A DNA stretch of 64,000 bases from Halichondria panicea (GCF_963675165.1 NC_087390.1:1-64000); one strand, 5' to 3'; shown: positions 23,601 through 34,956, counted from the stretch's first letter. The notes: generated from the letters alone by a model not told the origin. Numbers and translations: made by a program.

Positions 23601-26600
23601 AGGTACACACAGGCTATAGGTACTCACACAGGCTATAGGTACACACACAGGCTATAGGTACACACACAGGCTATAAGTACTCACACAGGCTATAGGTACA
23701 CACACAGGCTATAGGTACACACACAGGCTATAGGTACACACACAGGCTATAGGTACACACAGGCTATAGGTGCTCACACAGGCTATAGGTACACACAGGC
23801 TATAGGTGCTCACACAGGCTATAGGTACACGCAGGCTATAGGTGCACACACAGGCTATAGGTACACACAGGCTATAGGTACTCACACAGGCTATAGGTAC
23901 ACACAGGCTATAGGTACACACACAGGCTATAGGTACACACAGGCTATAGGTACACACAGGCTATAGGTGCACACAGGCTATAGGTACTCACACAGGCTAT
24001 AGGTACACACAGGCTATAGGTACACACACAGGCTATAGGTACACACAGGCTATAGGTACACACAGGCTATAGGTACACACAGGCTATAGGTGCACACAGG
24101 CTATAGGTACTCACACAGGCTATAGGTACACACAGGCTATAGGTACTCACACAGGCTATAGGTACACACACAGGCTATAGGTACACACACAGGCTATAAG
24201 TACTCACACAGGCTATAGGTACACACACAGGCTATAGGTACACACACAGGCTATAGGTACACACACAGGCTATAGGTACACACAGGCTATAGGTGCTCAC
24301 ACAGGCTATAGGTACACACAGGCTATAGGTGCTCACACAGGCTATAGGTACACGCAGGCTATAGGTGCACACACAGGCTATAGGTACACACAGGCTATAG
24401 GTACTCACACAGGCTATAGGTACACACAGGCTATAGGTACACACACAGGCTATAGGTACACACAGGCTATAGGTACACACAGGCTATAGGTGCACACAGG
24501 CTATAGGTACTCACACAGGCTATAGGTACACACAGGCTATAGGTACACACACAGGCTATAGGTACACACAGGCTATAGGTACACACAGGCTATAGGTACA
24601 CACAGGCTATAGGTGCACACAGGCTATAGGTACTCACACAGGCTATAGGTACACACAGGCTATAGGTACACACACAGGCTATAGGTACACACACAGGCTA
24701 TAGGTACACACAGGCTATAGGTACTCACACAGGCTATAGGTACACACACAGGCTATAGGTGCTCACACAGGCTATAGGTGCTCACACAGGCTATAGGTAC
24801 ACACACAGGCTATAGGTGCTCACACAGGCTATAGGTACACACAGGCTATAGGTACACACACAGGCTATAGGTACTCACACAGGCTATAGGTACACACAGG
24901 CTATAGGTACACACACAGGCTATAGGTACACACAGGCTATAGGTACTCACACAGGCTATAGGTACACACAGGCTATACAGCCCTGTGCAGCCAACCTCAT
25001 TCACACACTGGGTATGTGTTTACTTGTCTAATGCAATTAGTGGTCATGGCACTCCCACTGTCACCCAGACTGGGTACATGATCTAGATATCTTACTATCT
25101 TAGTATAGCCTGCTAGAGGTACAGTACATCATACAACTTGCAGTACATCATACAACTTGCCCTACTCTCGGCCGAAATATTCAACTATACGCTAAATATA
25201 ATTTCTCTTTCAGTTTTGCTGCACTGCAATCCACTGTATGGTAGACAGCCATCACCATGCACACAGGCTAATACACACAGTGTACCTTGACCCTAGCGTA
25301 CCTTGACCCGCACTTGTCTCATAGAGTTTCTCTCTCTGAGGGTAACACTAGAACTAGTTAGAGTGTCAAAGTCCACAGTGACGCCATAAGCCACACCCAC
25401 TTCATCTGTACGAGCATATCTCCGTCCAATGGAACCACTGCTATCATCAACCTTGATGGAGACACGAGCAACCTTTAGCTCCTTCACTGTGTGTGTGTGT
25501 GTGTTTGTAAAACACAGTAGAGCCACAATGTAGCTTACCAATGGTGCATGTCAATGTAGCTTACCAATGGTGACAATGTAGCTTACCAATGGTGACAATG
25601 TAGCTTACCAATGGTGACAATGTAGCTTACCAATGGTGTCAATGTAGCTTACCAATGGTGTCAATGTAGCTTACCAATGGTGTCAATGTAGCTTACCAAT
25701 GGTGACAATGTAGCTTACCAATGGTGACAATGTAGCTTACCAATGGTGTCAATGTAGGGTTGGAACTGTGTGTTTCCACTGAGTGGCAGCACAGAGCAAG
25801 CAATGGGAGCAATGGCTGGTGGTAGGGACAACCACACACGTTGGGAATCACCCTCACGTACATTCAAGTTATGCTCCAGTACACAATACAAGATTCTCCC
25901 TACTCCAAACGAAGGCTCAATCACTGATGGTACCACATCTACAGCTGTGTGGGGGGTACAAGGGGACGTAGCATAGTGCATGGGGGGCGTGGCATTAATA
26001 GACCTACTGTGAACTTCTTTCTGATAGGTCTTGAACTTGATCATGGCTGGCTCCAATGTGAATTCATTACCCCCCACAGTCACTGTAGCTGCTCTGCAGG
26101 AGGTGTGCTAATCACATGACATGCCATATGTCTACACTCACCCCATACTAAGCTGGGACTCCAGTTTCTGCATGGCTTCTCTCTCTTGTCCTGCTAACCA
26201 CTCAAGAAGAGCTTTAGCATCTTTCCTGAACTTCTTGCCAATGGCTCCTTTGTCTGGTAGTGCTTCAACCACCTCAACCAGACGCTATATACTAGTTAAG
26301 CCATACAATGCACACAAAACACTGCTTATTATTAGGTAGTCGGATACAGGCTCTGGTAGCTATTAGTCGTGGGATACAGGCTCTGGTAGCTGCTCTTTAG
26401 CACAAAGGTCCACTTTAGTAGCTGCTGCATGTTTCTCCAGATCATAGCACGAGCGATCTGCACATCCCACACACTCCACCCACCCCTACACATAACACAC
26501 ACATCACACATCACACTCACATGACTAGTGAAGGGAGACTAACGTACATAAGAGGTCTTGCATTCTGCATCCCAGCAATCCTTGGCATAATGGGCCATCT

Positions 26601-27372
26601 CTGTAGACATGTGCTGGCGGAATCTCAAGTGCTCTACATTAATACCAGCTCTCAACAGAAACTCGTGGATACGTCCCATATAGTAGCCCAGGGTCTCATT
26701 AGCCACCAGCCCCTGCAATCATCAGTATATTAGCAGCTCAGTATACTAGCTCAGTATACTAGCTCAGTATACTAGCTCAGTATGCTAGCTCAGTATACTA
26801 GCTCAGTATACCTGTTCCACGGCATCTCCGAGGCGGAGTGCTTTTGGAGAGTTGCCCTCTATTTGATCAGTGGCACTGTACAATGTCAGTCGAAGATCAG
26901 CTACTTTGTCAAACTTTGGGAACTTATTGCGTTTCTCTGGATTAACAAAATGCTCTATTTCTGCCATTTCAAATTCTCTCACTCTCAGTATTCCAGATCG
27001 CGGAGAAATCTCGTTACGAAATGCTTTCCCAATCTGAGCAGCAGCAAATGGCAGCCTGCCATAGTTGAACTCTAACAAGCGCTTGAAGTTGACAAATATT
27101 CCTTGTGCTGTTTCAGGACGAAGAAAGCTGCAAGCAAGCATGATGGATGGTGGGTTAAGGTGAGGGATGTGAGTACCTTGCCAACTGTCCACTAGGTCCA
27201 ATGGAGGTGCCAAACATGAGGTTGAGCTCCACTGGGGCTGAGATGGGGTTGTTAGTGAGGGGGGCAGTTACACTGTACTCTGTGAGCTTAGCCCCTAGCT
27301 GCTCCTTGTTGTAACCATCCACCTACAGTACATATAGGATAACCCTGAACCACAACACATACCCAGTGTGGG

Positions 27373-27414
<42 letters not shown>

Positions 27415-27428
27415 TGTGTGTGAGTGTG

Positions 27429-27481
<53 letters not shown>

Positions 27482-28278
27482 GGTGGGTATTCACACCTTT
27501 CTGATGACCTCCTGATATTCCTTGATCTTATCAGGAGCTGCTTTGGAGGACAGCTTCTCCAAATGCTCTTCCAGTAAATGGTCTGCTCTAAAGAATTCTC
27601 CAGTTATCAAATCTTTGACCATGAGATCAGAAAACCGTTCAGCGTGGCCACTAGCTCTGTAGGGGGGCGTGGCTACGGTAATAGTAGCTAGTCTTTAGCT
27701 CTTACTTGAGAACAGCCTCGGGAGTAAGTGTGGAACACTCTACTTGCAGCATGTCCTCCTCTTCCACAAAGTGAGCCTTCCAGAGAGACAACAGGTTGTT
27801 CTTCATAGTGCAGCCCAGGGGACCATAATCATACAGGCCAGCCACTCCTACACACACAGTCTCATACAGTGGACTGTGGGGATACACTTACCTCCATATA
27901 TGGAGAAAGATGGAGCCACAAAGAAGCGCCTCTTCATGAGATCCTCCAAACCAGCCTTATCAAACAATGACTTTGTTGGAGGGGACAGAGATTTCTCTTT
28001 GTTCTCGAGAGCTTTCTTACAAGCCTTGAGTTGTGCAACGGCTGCAGTCACTTCACTCTTGGGACCTCCTCCTTCTTTAAGTTTACGAACAACAGCACCC
28101 TACAGCAAGCAAGGTGGGGGGTCACACACACCCACACACATATATAACGTACCTGCTCCTTGACTGCTTGTCTGAGTGGTGCTAATACAGCCTCTGATCC
28201 TGACGCCATCTTGGACACTGTACGCAAGTGCAGCAACTTTTGGTAGTGGATACAGACTCTCTTGATGGCTGCAATCAT
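20667..28278 (-). CDS. GARS1: Glycyl-tRNA synthetase, cytosolic and mitochondrial
   Basis: This class II synthetase charges tRNA-Gly with glycine. Thirteen exons: 28278-28153, 28099-27892, 27847-27706, 27656-27497, 27322-27177, 27127-26812, 26712-26548, 26485-26378, 26284-26142, 26093-26008, 25944-25741, 25486-25302 and 20774-20667. They join to 699 codons (698 aa). A WHEP domain follows the start ([12 protein letters not shown]). Catalytic motifs are clear: RPETAQGIF with FRNEISPR (motif 2), and EPSFGVGR (motif 3). The anticodon-binding domain contains [18 protein letters not shown], and the end is [15 protein letters not shown]. Two in-frame starts fit dual targeting. M1 at 28278 gives a basic, acid-free leader ([18 protein letters not shown]); the second Met at 28209 (MASGSEAV) begins the cytosolic form. 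The last intron (20775-25301) is inflated by a 4.2 kb minisatellite. Several exon ends show duplicated splice donors. Confidence 0.97.
20800..24975. repeat. 4.2 kb minisatellite in last GARS1 intron
   Basis: About 220 copies of 17-19 bp units of the type AGGCTATAGGTACACACAC and AGGCTATAGGTGCTCACAC are present. The rare variant AGGCTATAAG at 22061, 22584, 23668 and 24191, and the variant CAGGCTTAGG at 21744 and 23351, show spacings of 523 and 1607 bp. A 523-bp step and a larger 1607-bp step therefore duplicated blocks of the array. The 82-codon frame that recurs four times on the minus strand ([13 protein letters not shown]...) is an artefact of this structure. Confidence 0.98.
25530..25745 (-). 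repeat. 22-bp tandem repeat copying a GARS1 5' splice site
   Basis: Ten copies of CTTACCAATGGTG(A/T)CAATGTAG occur; on the transcribed strand each reads ACCATTG|GTAAGC. The outermost copy at 25736-25741 is the real donor of the exon ending at 25741. The other nine are intronic decoys. Use of a decoy would add multiples of 22 nt and shift the frame. Confidence 0.9.
26731..26810. repeat. 14-bp tandem repeat in GARS1 intron
   Basis: About six copies of TAGCTCAGTATACT fill most of the intron just downstream of the exon ending at 26812. Confidence 0.9.
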
Positions 28279-28447
28279 CAGCTATTAAATGGTTCAGTGA
28301 AAAGCCTTTGTCTAGGTCCATGTGCAGTAGTGCCACGCCCCCTTCCACCAATCCAGCCGGCCACAGTCGAGTCTAGGTGCATGTCATGGTTCAATTCCTG
28401 CCCCTGGCTGGATAATTTCACCATTATTTTTTTGGCTGTCCATCGAG
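28279..28447. promoter_or_regulatory. Divergent GARS1/SOAT promoter interval
   Basis: Only 169 bp separate the upstream GARS1 start (minus) from the SOAT start (plus), so both promoters must lie here or overlap the first exons. No TATA box is obvious. The assignment is from geometry only. Confidence 0.55.
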
Positions 28448-31195
28448 ATGGCTCCATCAAAAAGAAGGAGATCAAAAGCTGCTACCAAAGTCCATGTAAG
28501 GATCTAGCATATGCATATGCATGGTGATATTAAACATGATGTGTGTGTGCAGGCCTCTAGTTCCCAGCCTGAGGCCAATGGTGTCCCCCCAGGCCCGACC
28601 ACTACCAGTGCTGAGGATACTAATGTGGAGTCCGTCATCAGTGCTAGCATAAACGCTGCTAGTGGTGGTGGTGTTCGCCTTACTAGGAGCAGCTCGCTGG
28701 ATGGCTATGTGTCAGAGGGAGGAGACAGGTACGTACATGAGGGAGTGTCATACAATGAGGGGGTGTCACACAGTGTCATACAGTGAGGGGGTGTCACACA
28801 GTGTCATACAATGAGGGGGTGTCACACAGTGTCATACAGTGAGGGGTGTCATACAGTGTCATACAATGAGGGGGTGTCATACAGTGTCATACAGTGAGTG
28901 GGTGTCACACAGTAGATCACGAGCTCCTCCATTTCCAAACTTGCTACCATCTCAATCCCATCGCTTGTATACTTGAGGTTATGTTTTTTCTTTTCATTAC
29001 TTTTTGCTTTTTTGGTTTTTTGTCTTGTACTAAATGGACCCACCTGAAAACTCACAACTTTGTGGATTTGGTATTCCTATTCACTTGTAGGAAGAGTGAG
29101 GGGAAGGGCAAGCGCAAGAGAATATTCATAGCCAGAGATTCTATCTTAACGTGAGCTATTATTATCATATAATTATTATAATTGTAATGACGCCATGCAG
29201 AGCGTTGTGTCGTGATGACCCTAACTTCCGCTCCTTGTATCACGCCTTCATGGTCATGGTAGTCACTGCTATACTGTACTCTATGCTCAAGGATAGTGTG
29301 GAGGCTGCAAGGTACACCCACACCACACACATCCTTCACACGCCCACACACACACACACCCTCACACAGTCCACACATAGACTTTAGGATGTTTACCTCT
29401 GGATTTGGCCCCCCCCACCAATCCCTTATCATGCTGCTTGTGTGGACACCATTACAGATGGCAGCTCTATTAGTGTACCCAGCATTCAAGGTATGTACAA
29501 CATGACGAGGAGGTTACAAAGAATAACTAGTTGTTATTGTCCGCAGGTATGGGAATGGGCCCATCCAAGGTTTGGGAGAGTCGCTGACTCAGCAGCTATT
29601 GTCATGATGATAGCGTACAACTTCCTGGCTCACTGTGTAGTGGTTGCATCCATCGTGCACCTTGACCTCCCATCCATCCCATCAGTAGTCATTGCCCTTG
29701 AGCAAGTACGTTACCATAGCAACATGCACAGGTTACATAGAAACATTGTGTTTGCAGCTTCGTTTCTCTCTCAAGAGCTACTCATTTATTCGTGAGAATG
29801 GGGTCAAAGTTCTTCGTCCGTGGAGCAAGGATGATGAGGATGGTCCGCATATTTGGTACGGAGGTCAAATGGAGGTCACCGTGGGGTCATTTAGTAAGTA
29901 CCTGTACTTCTTGCTTGCTCCCACTCTCATATATAGGGACAACTATCCGAGGTGAGTCAATAATACCATCTCCTCATTATATATATTAGTGTGTGTGTAC
30001 AGGATACCAAGAGTCAGACCTCTTCGTGTCCTCTCTCACTTTATTAAGGTATAATCAGGACACCATCACACGCACACCCACACCCACACACACACACGCG
30101 CACACACACACACACACACTCAGTGCTGCATATCGCTGGCATTTGTGTCCATTATTGTCAAGGAAGTGTTTGGTGCGAGCTTCACACAAGAGTAAGCCCC
30201 TCACCATGTCACTATATAACCCGGCCCTCACCATGTCACACCATGTCACTATATAACCCGGCCCTCACCATGTCACACCATGTCACTATATAACTCGTCA
30301 CTATAATTATCACTGTGTTAGTTGGCAGCTACTGGCTAAGATGTTCCTCTCTTGCATGCTCTGGGGGCTCATCCTCCAGTTCATGGCTGGCTACTTCTTC
30401 CTTCACTGTTGGAGCAACCTTTTTGGAGAGCTGCTCAGATTTGCTGACAGGCAGTTTTATTCTGTAAGTCCGCCCACACCACCCACACTCCGCCCACACC
30501 ACCCTCCTCACAGGACTGGTGGACATGCAACTCATTCTCTCAGTTCTACCGCAAGTGGAACCTTCTTGTACATGACTGGATAAAAGCCTACGTTTATCAG
30601 GACTTGAAAAACGTACGTAAAATCATTGTAAATTAAAAGTCTATAATTATGATATGCCTGTTTTCGTAGCTAACTTTGAGAGCCCATCTTGTGTTGCGAG
30701 CTCTTTAGGTTGAGATCAGTTAATGTTTAGGCCCAAATTCTTTCTTTTGTACAGAAATTCAAGAATCCTGTGTTCAACAAGATGGCATTTGTCCCGTGTA
30801 TCTTGATGTCAGCCATCTATCATGAGTATGTGTTGTGGGCTCCACTTCGTTTCGTTCTCCCAGTGTTGCTATTGCAATACTCCACCTTTGGCCGTGAGTC
30901 ACACACGTATGCCCGCCCCCACACACACACCCTCACATATATGCCCGCCCCCACACACACACCCTCACACATATGCCCCTCCTATGTAGTATTGTTATTT
31001 GCTCTGAAGCCAAGTTCCCACTCTTCATGGAACTACTTGATTCATGTTGGACTGCAAGTGGGCGTGTCCCTCATGGTATTCTGTTATGTGATGGAATTCA
31101 ACGCACGAATCACATGTCCCAAAGAAGAGAATGCAGTCAATACTTTCGTACCACGATTCTTGGAGTGTTATTTCAAGAACTTAACTAAATCATAA
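28448..31195 (+). CDS. SOAT1: Sterol O-acyltransferase (ACAT), MBOAT family
   Basis: This ER membrane enzyme esterifies sterols with long-chain acyl-CoA for storage in lipid droplets. Thirteen exons: 28448-28495, 28553-28728, 29091-29150, 29201-29311, 29388-29490, 29547-29705, 29758-29951, 30003-30048, 30124-30191, 30322-30463, 30514-30612, 30755-30893 and 30990-31195. They join to 517 codons (516 aa; human SOAT1 is 550). A polar N-terminal tail precedes multiple hydrophobic segments. Diagnostic SOAT features are [16 protein letters not shown] (DGAT1 has a different version), FYSDWWT in place of FYx[13 protein letters not shown], and IYHEYVLW, which carries the catalytic His. I chose SOAT over DGAT1 on these motifs. 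Whether it is orthologous to vertebrate SOAT1 or SOAT2 specifically cannot be said. A minor tandem repeat of GTGTCATACA(A/G)TGAGGGG fills intron 2 (28740-28912). Confidence 0.92.
30190..30300. repeat. Short tandem repeat in SOAT intron 9
   Basis: Three copies of ACCATGTCACTATATAACCC with intervening CACACCATG words occupy the intron between the exons ending at 30191 and starting at 30322. It is not coding. Confidence 0.85.
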
Positions 31196-31331
31196 CTATA
31201 ATTAATTATATCTACCCAACCCTTGTAATGATTACCCCTTAACAACATTATTGATGTATTCTTTTTCTTGTACGTGTGAATAAATGTTGTGTGTTGGTTG
31301 ACAATTAAGATAATTGAAAGTTATGAAAGTT

Positions 31332-31531
31332 TTAGTCAGTTTGGGTTAGGTTAGTTTGGCTAATTAAGTCTTTGAATTTCTGTCGGACTTGTTTGCAGAA
31401 TATCTTTAGTTCTCCTCCTTCATTGAGTTGATCCAGTAGACACTGTACACCATGGAGGGGTGGATCCATACACACTACTGTATGTGTGTGTGTGTGTGGG
31501 TGTGAGTGTGTGGGTGGGTGGGTGTGTGGGT

Positions 31532-31583
<52 letters not shown>

Positions 31584-32360
31584 TGATTTACTGGTGGCCA
31601 CTATAATTATACGGATGCTATTAATGGATGGATACCTGTCCACTTCTCTCCCTCTATGTCCATTGTGATGGAGCAGCGGCGATCGGGACACTTGTCATTT
31701 AGGTGTAAGAACATAAATGAAATAGCTCGATCTATTGAGGAACATAATTATAATTATGACAACAACTATAATAGTATAAATACTCTCACCTTCAGTAATT
31801 TTGAAGTCCAATCCAAACGCTCTAGAGAAGAAGTTGACTTTCTTAAGATCACTATAATCCAGCGGAACACTCAGCTCTGTAATGGGAGAAAGGGGTGTGG
31901 TCATGTGATGTCATGTGATGTCCTCACCTTGGAAGGTTTGTTCTGCCTCGTCCAATTTGTTCATCCAATGTTGAGCTTCTTCACTCATTCTCTTCAATAC
32001 AAGACTGTCCTCACGAGCACTGTCCACCTCTCCCATCAGGTCACTCATCCCTTCTGTGTGTGTGGGGGGGCGTGTGTGTGTGTGTGTGGTGGGTGGACAG
32101 CAGATCAGAGGAGGTACGACATCCGCGTGTCATCTGCGTGTCTTTAACACACATATTCCGAACTTTGACCTAAGGAATTTGTGTCTAAAACGTTTCCTTT
32201 GACACGCGGATGTCGTACCTCCTCTGGATGGACAGTGCTTACCTTGAGCACCTTCTAGCGACTCTAGGGATAATCTAATCTCCTGAAGACCCTTGAGCTC
32301 GTTCACTGCTTCCAGCGCTTCCTTGTACCTCGCCACACTCTCCAACTTCTCTTCCATCAT
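31332..32360 (-). CDS. SPC25: Kinetochore protein Spc25 (Ndc80 complex)
   Basis: This is the Spc25 subunit of the Ndc80 complex, which pairs with Spc24 at the kinetochore-proximal end. Exons: 32360-32243, 32053-31928, 31876-31790, 31731-31636 and 31477-31332. They give 191 codons (190 aa, slightly shorter than human Spc25). The N-terminal half is a coiled coil of charged heptads (EEKLESVARYKEALEAVNEL). The C-terminal RWD-like domain follows the family pattern: FGLDFKI, FMFLHLND, a short beta strand MDIEGEKWTV, MDPPLHGVQ, then a final helix with KQVRQKF. No alternative family fits as well, but similarity is modest and the start may lie a few codons away (two adjacent Met codons at 32360 and 32357). 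It is transcribed divergently from the ceramide synthase gene. Confidence 0.72.
31486..31580. repeat. (TG)n microsatellite in SPC25 intron 4
   Basis: A TG/GGTG-rich tract forms the pyrimidine-rich (CA/CC on the sense strand) part of the SPC25 intron. The short open frames through it on both strands are spurious. Confidence 0.9.
32106..32226. mobile_element. Fold-back element with 27-bp perfect inverted repeats in SPC25 intron 1
   Basis: CAGAGGAGGTACGACATCCG and the next seven bases (32106-32132) are repeated as an exact inverted copy at 32200-32226. A second, inner inverted pair (ACACATATTCC / GGAATTTGTGT) lies between them. The 121-bp unit would fold into one long hairpin. A miniature inverted-repeat transposon is the simplest reading. 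No clear target-site duplication is visible. Confidence 0.8.
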
Positions 32361-32598
32361 GAGCACACGTACACGTACGTACGTACGTATGTACACACCA
32401 AAAAGTATTTCAGTATTTCTTCAAAAATTGTAGGAGGTCAAAGGTCGGTCACCAGGCACCCTCTAATCCACTAATGCGGCCTGGAATCGAGACTAATGAG
32501 TAATGCGTTGTTTGCGCACGGGAAATACATGCTTCTGCGCATTTATCTGAACATCAGCAGTTTTCACTAGCAACTGACTACATTGCATTGTACATGTA
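32361..32598. promoter_or_regulatory. Divergent SPC25/ceramide synthase promoter interval
   Basis: This 238-bp interval lies between two divergent starts. It contains an ACGT-repeat palindrome (ACGTACGTACGTACGTATGTAC near 32373). The promoter role is inferred from position. Confidence 0.5.
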
Positions 32599-34956
32599 AT
32601 GAAAATGGATTCTAGTCAGTTTTGGCTTCCTCCAGGAGTGAAATGGTGTCGTCTCAATCGTGGTGATCCACTGTACCTACTGCTCGCCCCGTGGATAGCG
32701 CTGGGCTTGTTACTGCTGAGGGCATTTGTGGAAGAGTGAGTGATTGCATGTACTTTAATACTACTGTAGCTACTGAATGGCTTCTGTGTATGTGTGTAGT
32801 GGGTTGCTGGCGCCTATGGGGAAGTGGCTGGCTATATCTGACAGGTCCTGCACTACTCCTCAGCTGCAACCAAAACTAGAGAAGGTCTTCAAGTTAGCAA
32901 AGCATCCATCCAAGGATCTGGTGGGTTTCCGCTGAATGGTATTACAAGATGACGTACATGATATTGTTGTATTGATGTATTCAATAGTCGTAATTATCAG
33001 CACAAAAAGAATACATTTTGTTCGTAATCACCAGCCAAAGACTTTATTGGAGCAGTCTTCCCTACATAGATTTCCTCATTGGCTAAAGAGATAGGTTGGA
33101 CACAGTACAAAGTTCATAGTTGGTTCTGGAGGGCACGCAATCACAAGAAGGTATCACTGCTCACAAAGTTTAAGGAGACAGGGTAAGGTCACTACATGTA
33201 CATTATTGTGGTGACACTCATTCTTCTTCTCCTACACATTAGGTGGAGATTCTTGGCCTACTTATCTCTTGTGGTGTATGGATTGTGGGCCAATCTCAAG
33301 GTTGGTTGATATGTACTCTTATATGGTGTGTGTCTATTCAGCATATTAGGAGCCTTGTGTGTGGGATCTATCCACCTGTTACCATGGCTACCCCACCACA
33401 CCGCCTACTAAAGAGGTGCTCCTCTACTGGGCATTTCAACTAGCATTTTATTGCTCCCTTTTAGTCTCCCACTTTAAAGACATTCGCCGCAAGGTTAGTT
33501 TATTATTGCACACCATATACATTACAAAATTGAAACCCAACGTTGTTATTCAGGACTTCTACCAGATGTTTGTACACCACATAACCACATTAGCTCTGCT
33601 GACATTTGCTTACACTGTCAACATGCTGCAGACTGGCATGCTCATTGCATTAGTCCATGATCTCTCTGATGTTCCATTGGAGGTGAGTCTAGTACACTCA
33701 TGATCACATGATCACACTCATACCTCCCCTCCCTTTAGTTGGCTAAGATGCTCCATTATGCTTCCTATGAGGGACTGGCACAAGCATCATTTGTTTTCTT
33801 CACTCTTATGTTTATTCTCACTCGCTTGGTTATCCTACCCTTCTGGCTGATATGGAGTGTCGCCTTTGATATTCCTGCCCTCCTAGGAAGCTTCCCAGCC
33901 CTCTACCTGTTCACAGGTTGTCTACTGCTATTGCAGGTACCCCCCCCCCCCCCCTAGTGTGCTAGCCTACTTATACACTATACCCCCCCCCCCTAGTGTG
34001 CTAGCCTACTTATACACTATACACCCCCCCCCCAGTGTGCTAGCCTACTTGTACACTATACCCCCCCCCTAGTGTGCTAGCCTACTTGTACACTATACCC
34101 CCCCCCCCCTAGTGTGCTAGCCTACTTGTACACTATACCCCCCCCCCCCCCTAGTGTGCTAGCCTACTTGTACACTATACCCCCCCCCCCTAGTGTGCTA
34201 GCCTACTTGTACACTATACCCCCCCCCCTAGTGTGCTAGCCTACTTGTACACTATACCCCCCCCTAGTGTGCTAGCCTACTTGTACACTATACCCCCCCC
34301 CCCCCTAGTGTGCTAGCCTACTTGTACACTATACCCCCCCCCCTAGTGTGCTAGCCTACTTGTACACTATACCCCCCCCCTAGTGTGCTAGCCTACTTGT
34401 ACACTATACCCCCCCTAGTGTGCTAGCCTACTTGTACACTATACCCCCCCCCCCCTAGTGTGCTAGCCTACTTGTACACTATACCCCCCCCCCTAGTGTG
34501 CTAGCCTACTTGTACACTATACCCCCCCCCCCTAGTGTGCTAGCCTACTTGTACACTATACCCCCCCCCCCCAGTGTGCTAGCCTACTTGTACACTATAC
34601 CCCCCCCCTAGTGTGCTAGCCTACTTGTACACTATACCCCCCCCCCCTAGTGTGCTAGCCTACTTGTACACTATACCCCCCCCCCCTAGTGTGCTAGCCT
34701 ACTTGTACACTATACCCCCCCCCCCCCCCCCTAGTGTGTCCCCTAGTGTGTGTTACCTAGTCTACTTACACTACTCATCCTCCAGATGCTCCACTTGTAT
34801 TGGTTCAAACTGATTGCAACGATGGTATGGGATCTGATGTCTAAAAAGGAGATGAAAGGAGACACCAGAAGTGACTCTGAGCTATCAGATTGCAACCTGA
34901 GCTCCATAGACAGTCATAGCAATGGACTGCAATGTGAAAGAAAAAAATCAATTTAA
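32599..34956 (+). CDS. Ceramide synthase (Lag1/TLC, with homeobox-like segment)
   Basis: This ER enzyme N-acylates sphinganine or sphingosine with acyl-CoA to make (dihydro)ceramide. Exons: 32599-32735, 32800-32920, 33070-33182, 33243-33300, 33350-33493, 33554-33682, 33739-33936 and 34786-34956. They join to 357 codons (356 aa, normal for CERS). An N-terminal membrane segment (YLLLAPWIALGLLLL) precedes a homeobox-derived region (WTQYKVHSWFWRARN). The Lag1 motif follows: HHITTLALL, then TGMLIALVHDLSD, with the paired His and the Asp residues that family members need. Several further hydrophobic segments come next, then an acidic-serine tail (DTRSDSELSD). An alternative Met three codons from the first cannot be excluded. 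The last intron is filled with a poly-C minisatellite. I do not assign a paralogue number. Confidence 0.94.
33937..34740. repeat. Poly-C minisatellite in last intron of the ceramide synthase gene
   Basis: About 20 copies of a 35-45 bp unit, TAGTGTGCTAGCCTACTTGT plus ACACTATA and a run of 6-18 C, are present. Unit cores are nearly identical and most length variation is in the C run. The C-rich strand is the transcribed-sense strand. It lies immediately downstream of the exon ending at 33936. Confidence 0.97.

Noticed and set aside
20800-24975. Regular short repeats resembling a CRISPR array; four identical 82-codon frames
   Set aside because: Units are contiguous 17-19 bp with no unique spacers. 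The region lies inside a eukaryotic gene intron, so it is a minisatellite, and the frames are copies made by block duplication.
29388-29490. Alternative SOAT exon 5 acceptor 7 bp upstream (CATAG|ACTTTAG)
   Set aside because: It would create an immediate in-frame stop. The acceptor at ACTTTAG|GATG restores phase.
28448-31195. DGAT1 identity for the MBOAT gene
   Set aside because: The [12 protein letters not shown] and FYxDWW motifs are those of SOAT, not DGAT1.
31636-31790. Spc25 exon using the acceptor ACAAG|TGTCCC
   Set aside because: Wrong phase, giving a low-complexity frame. The acceptor CAATAG|ATCGAGC gives the expected beta strands.
32373-32395. ACGT palindromic run as a specific regulatory element
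   Set aside because: A simple alternating repeat without further context; kept only as a note in the promoter interval.
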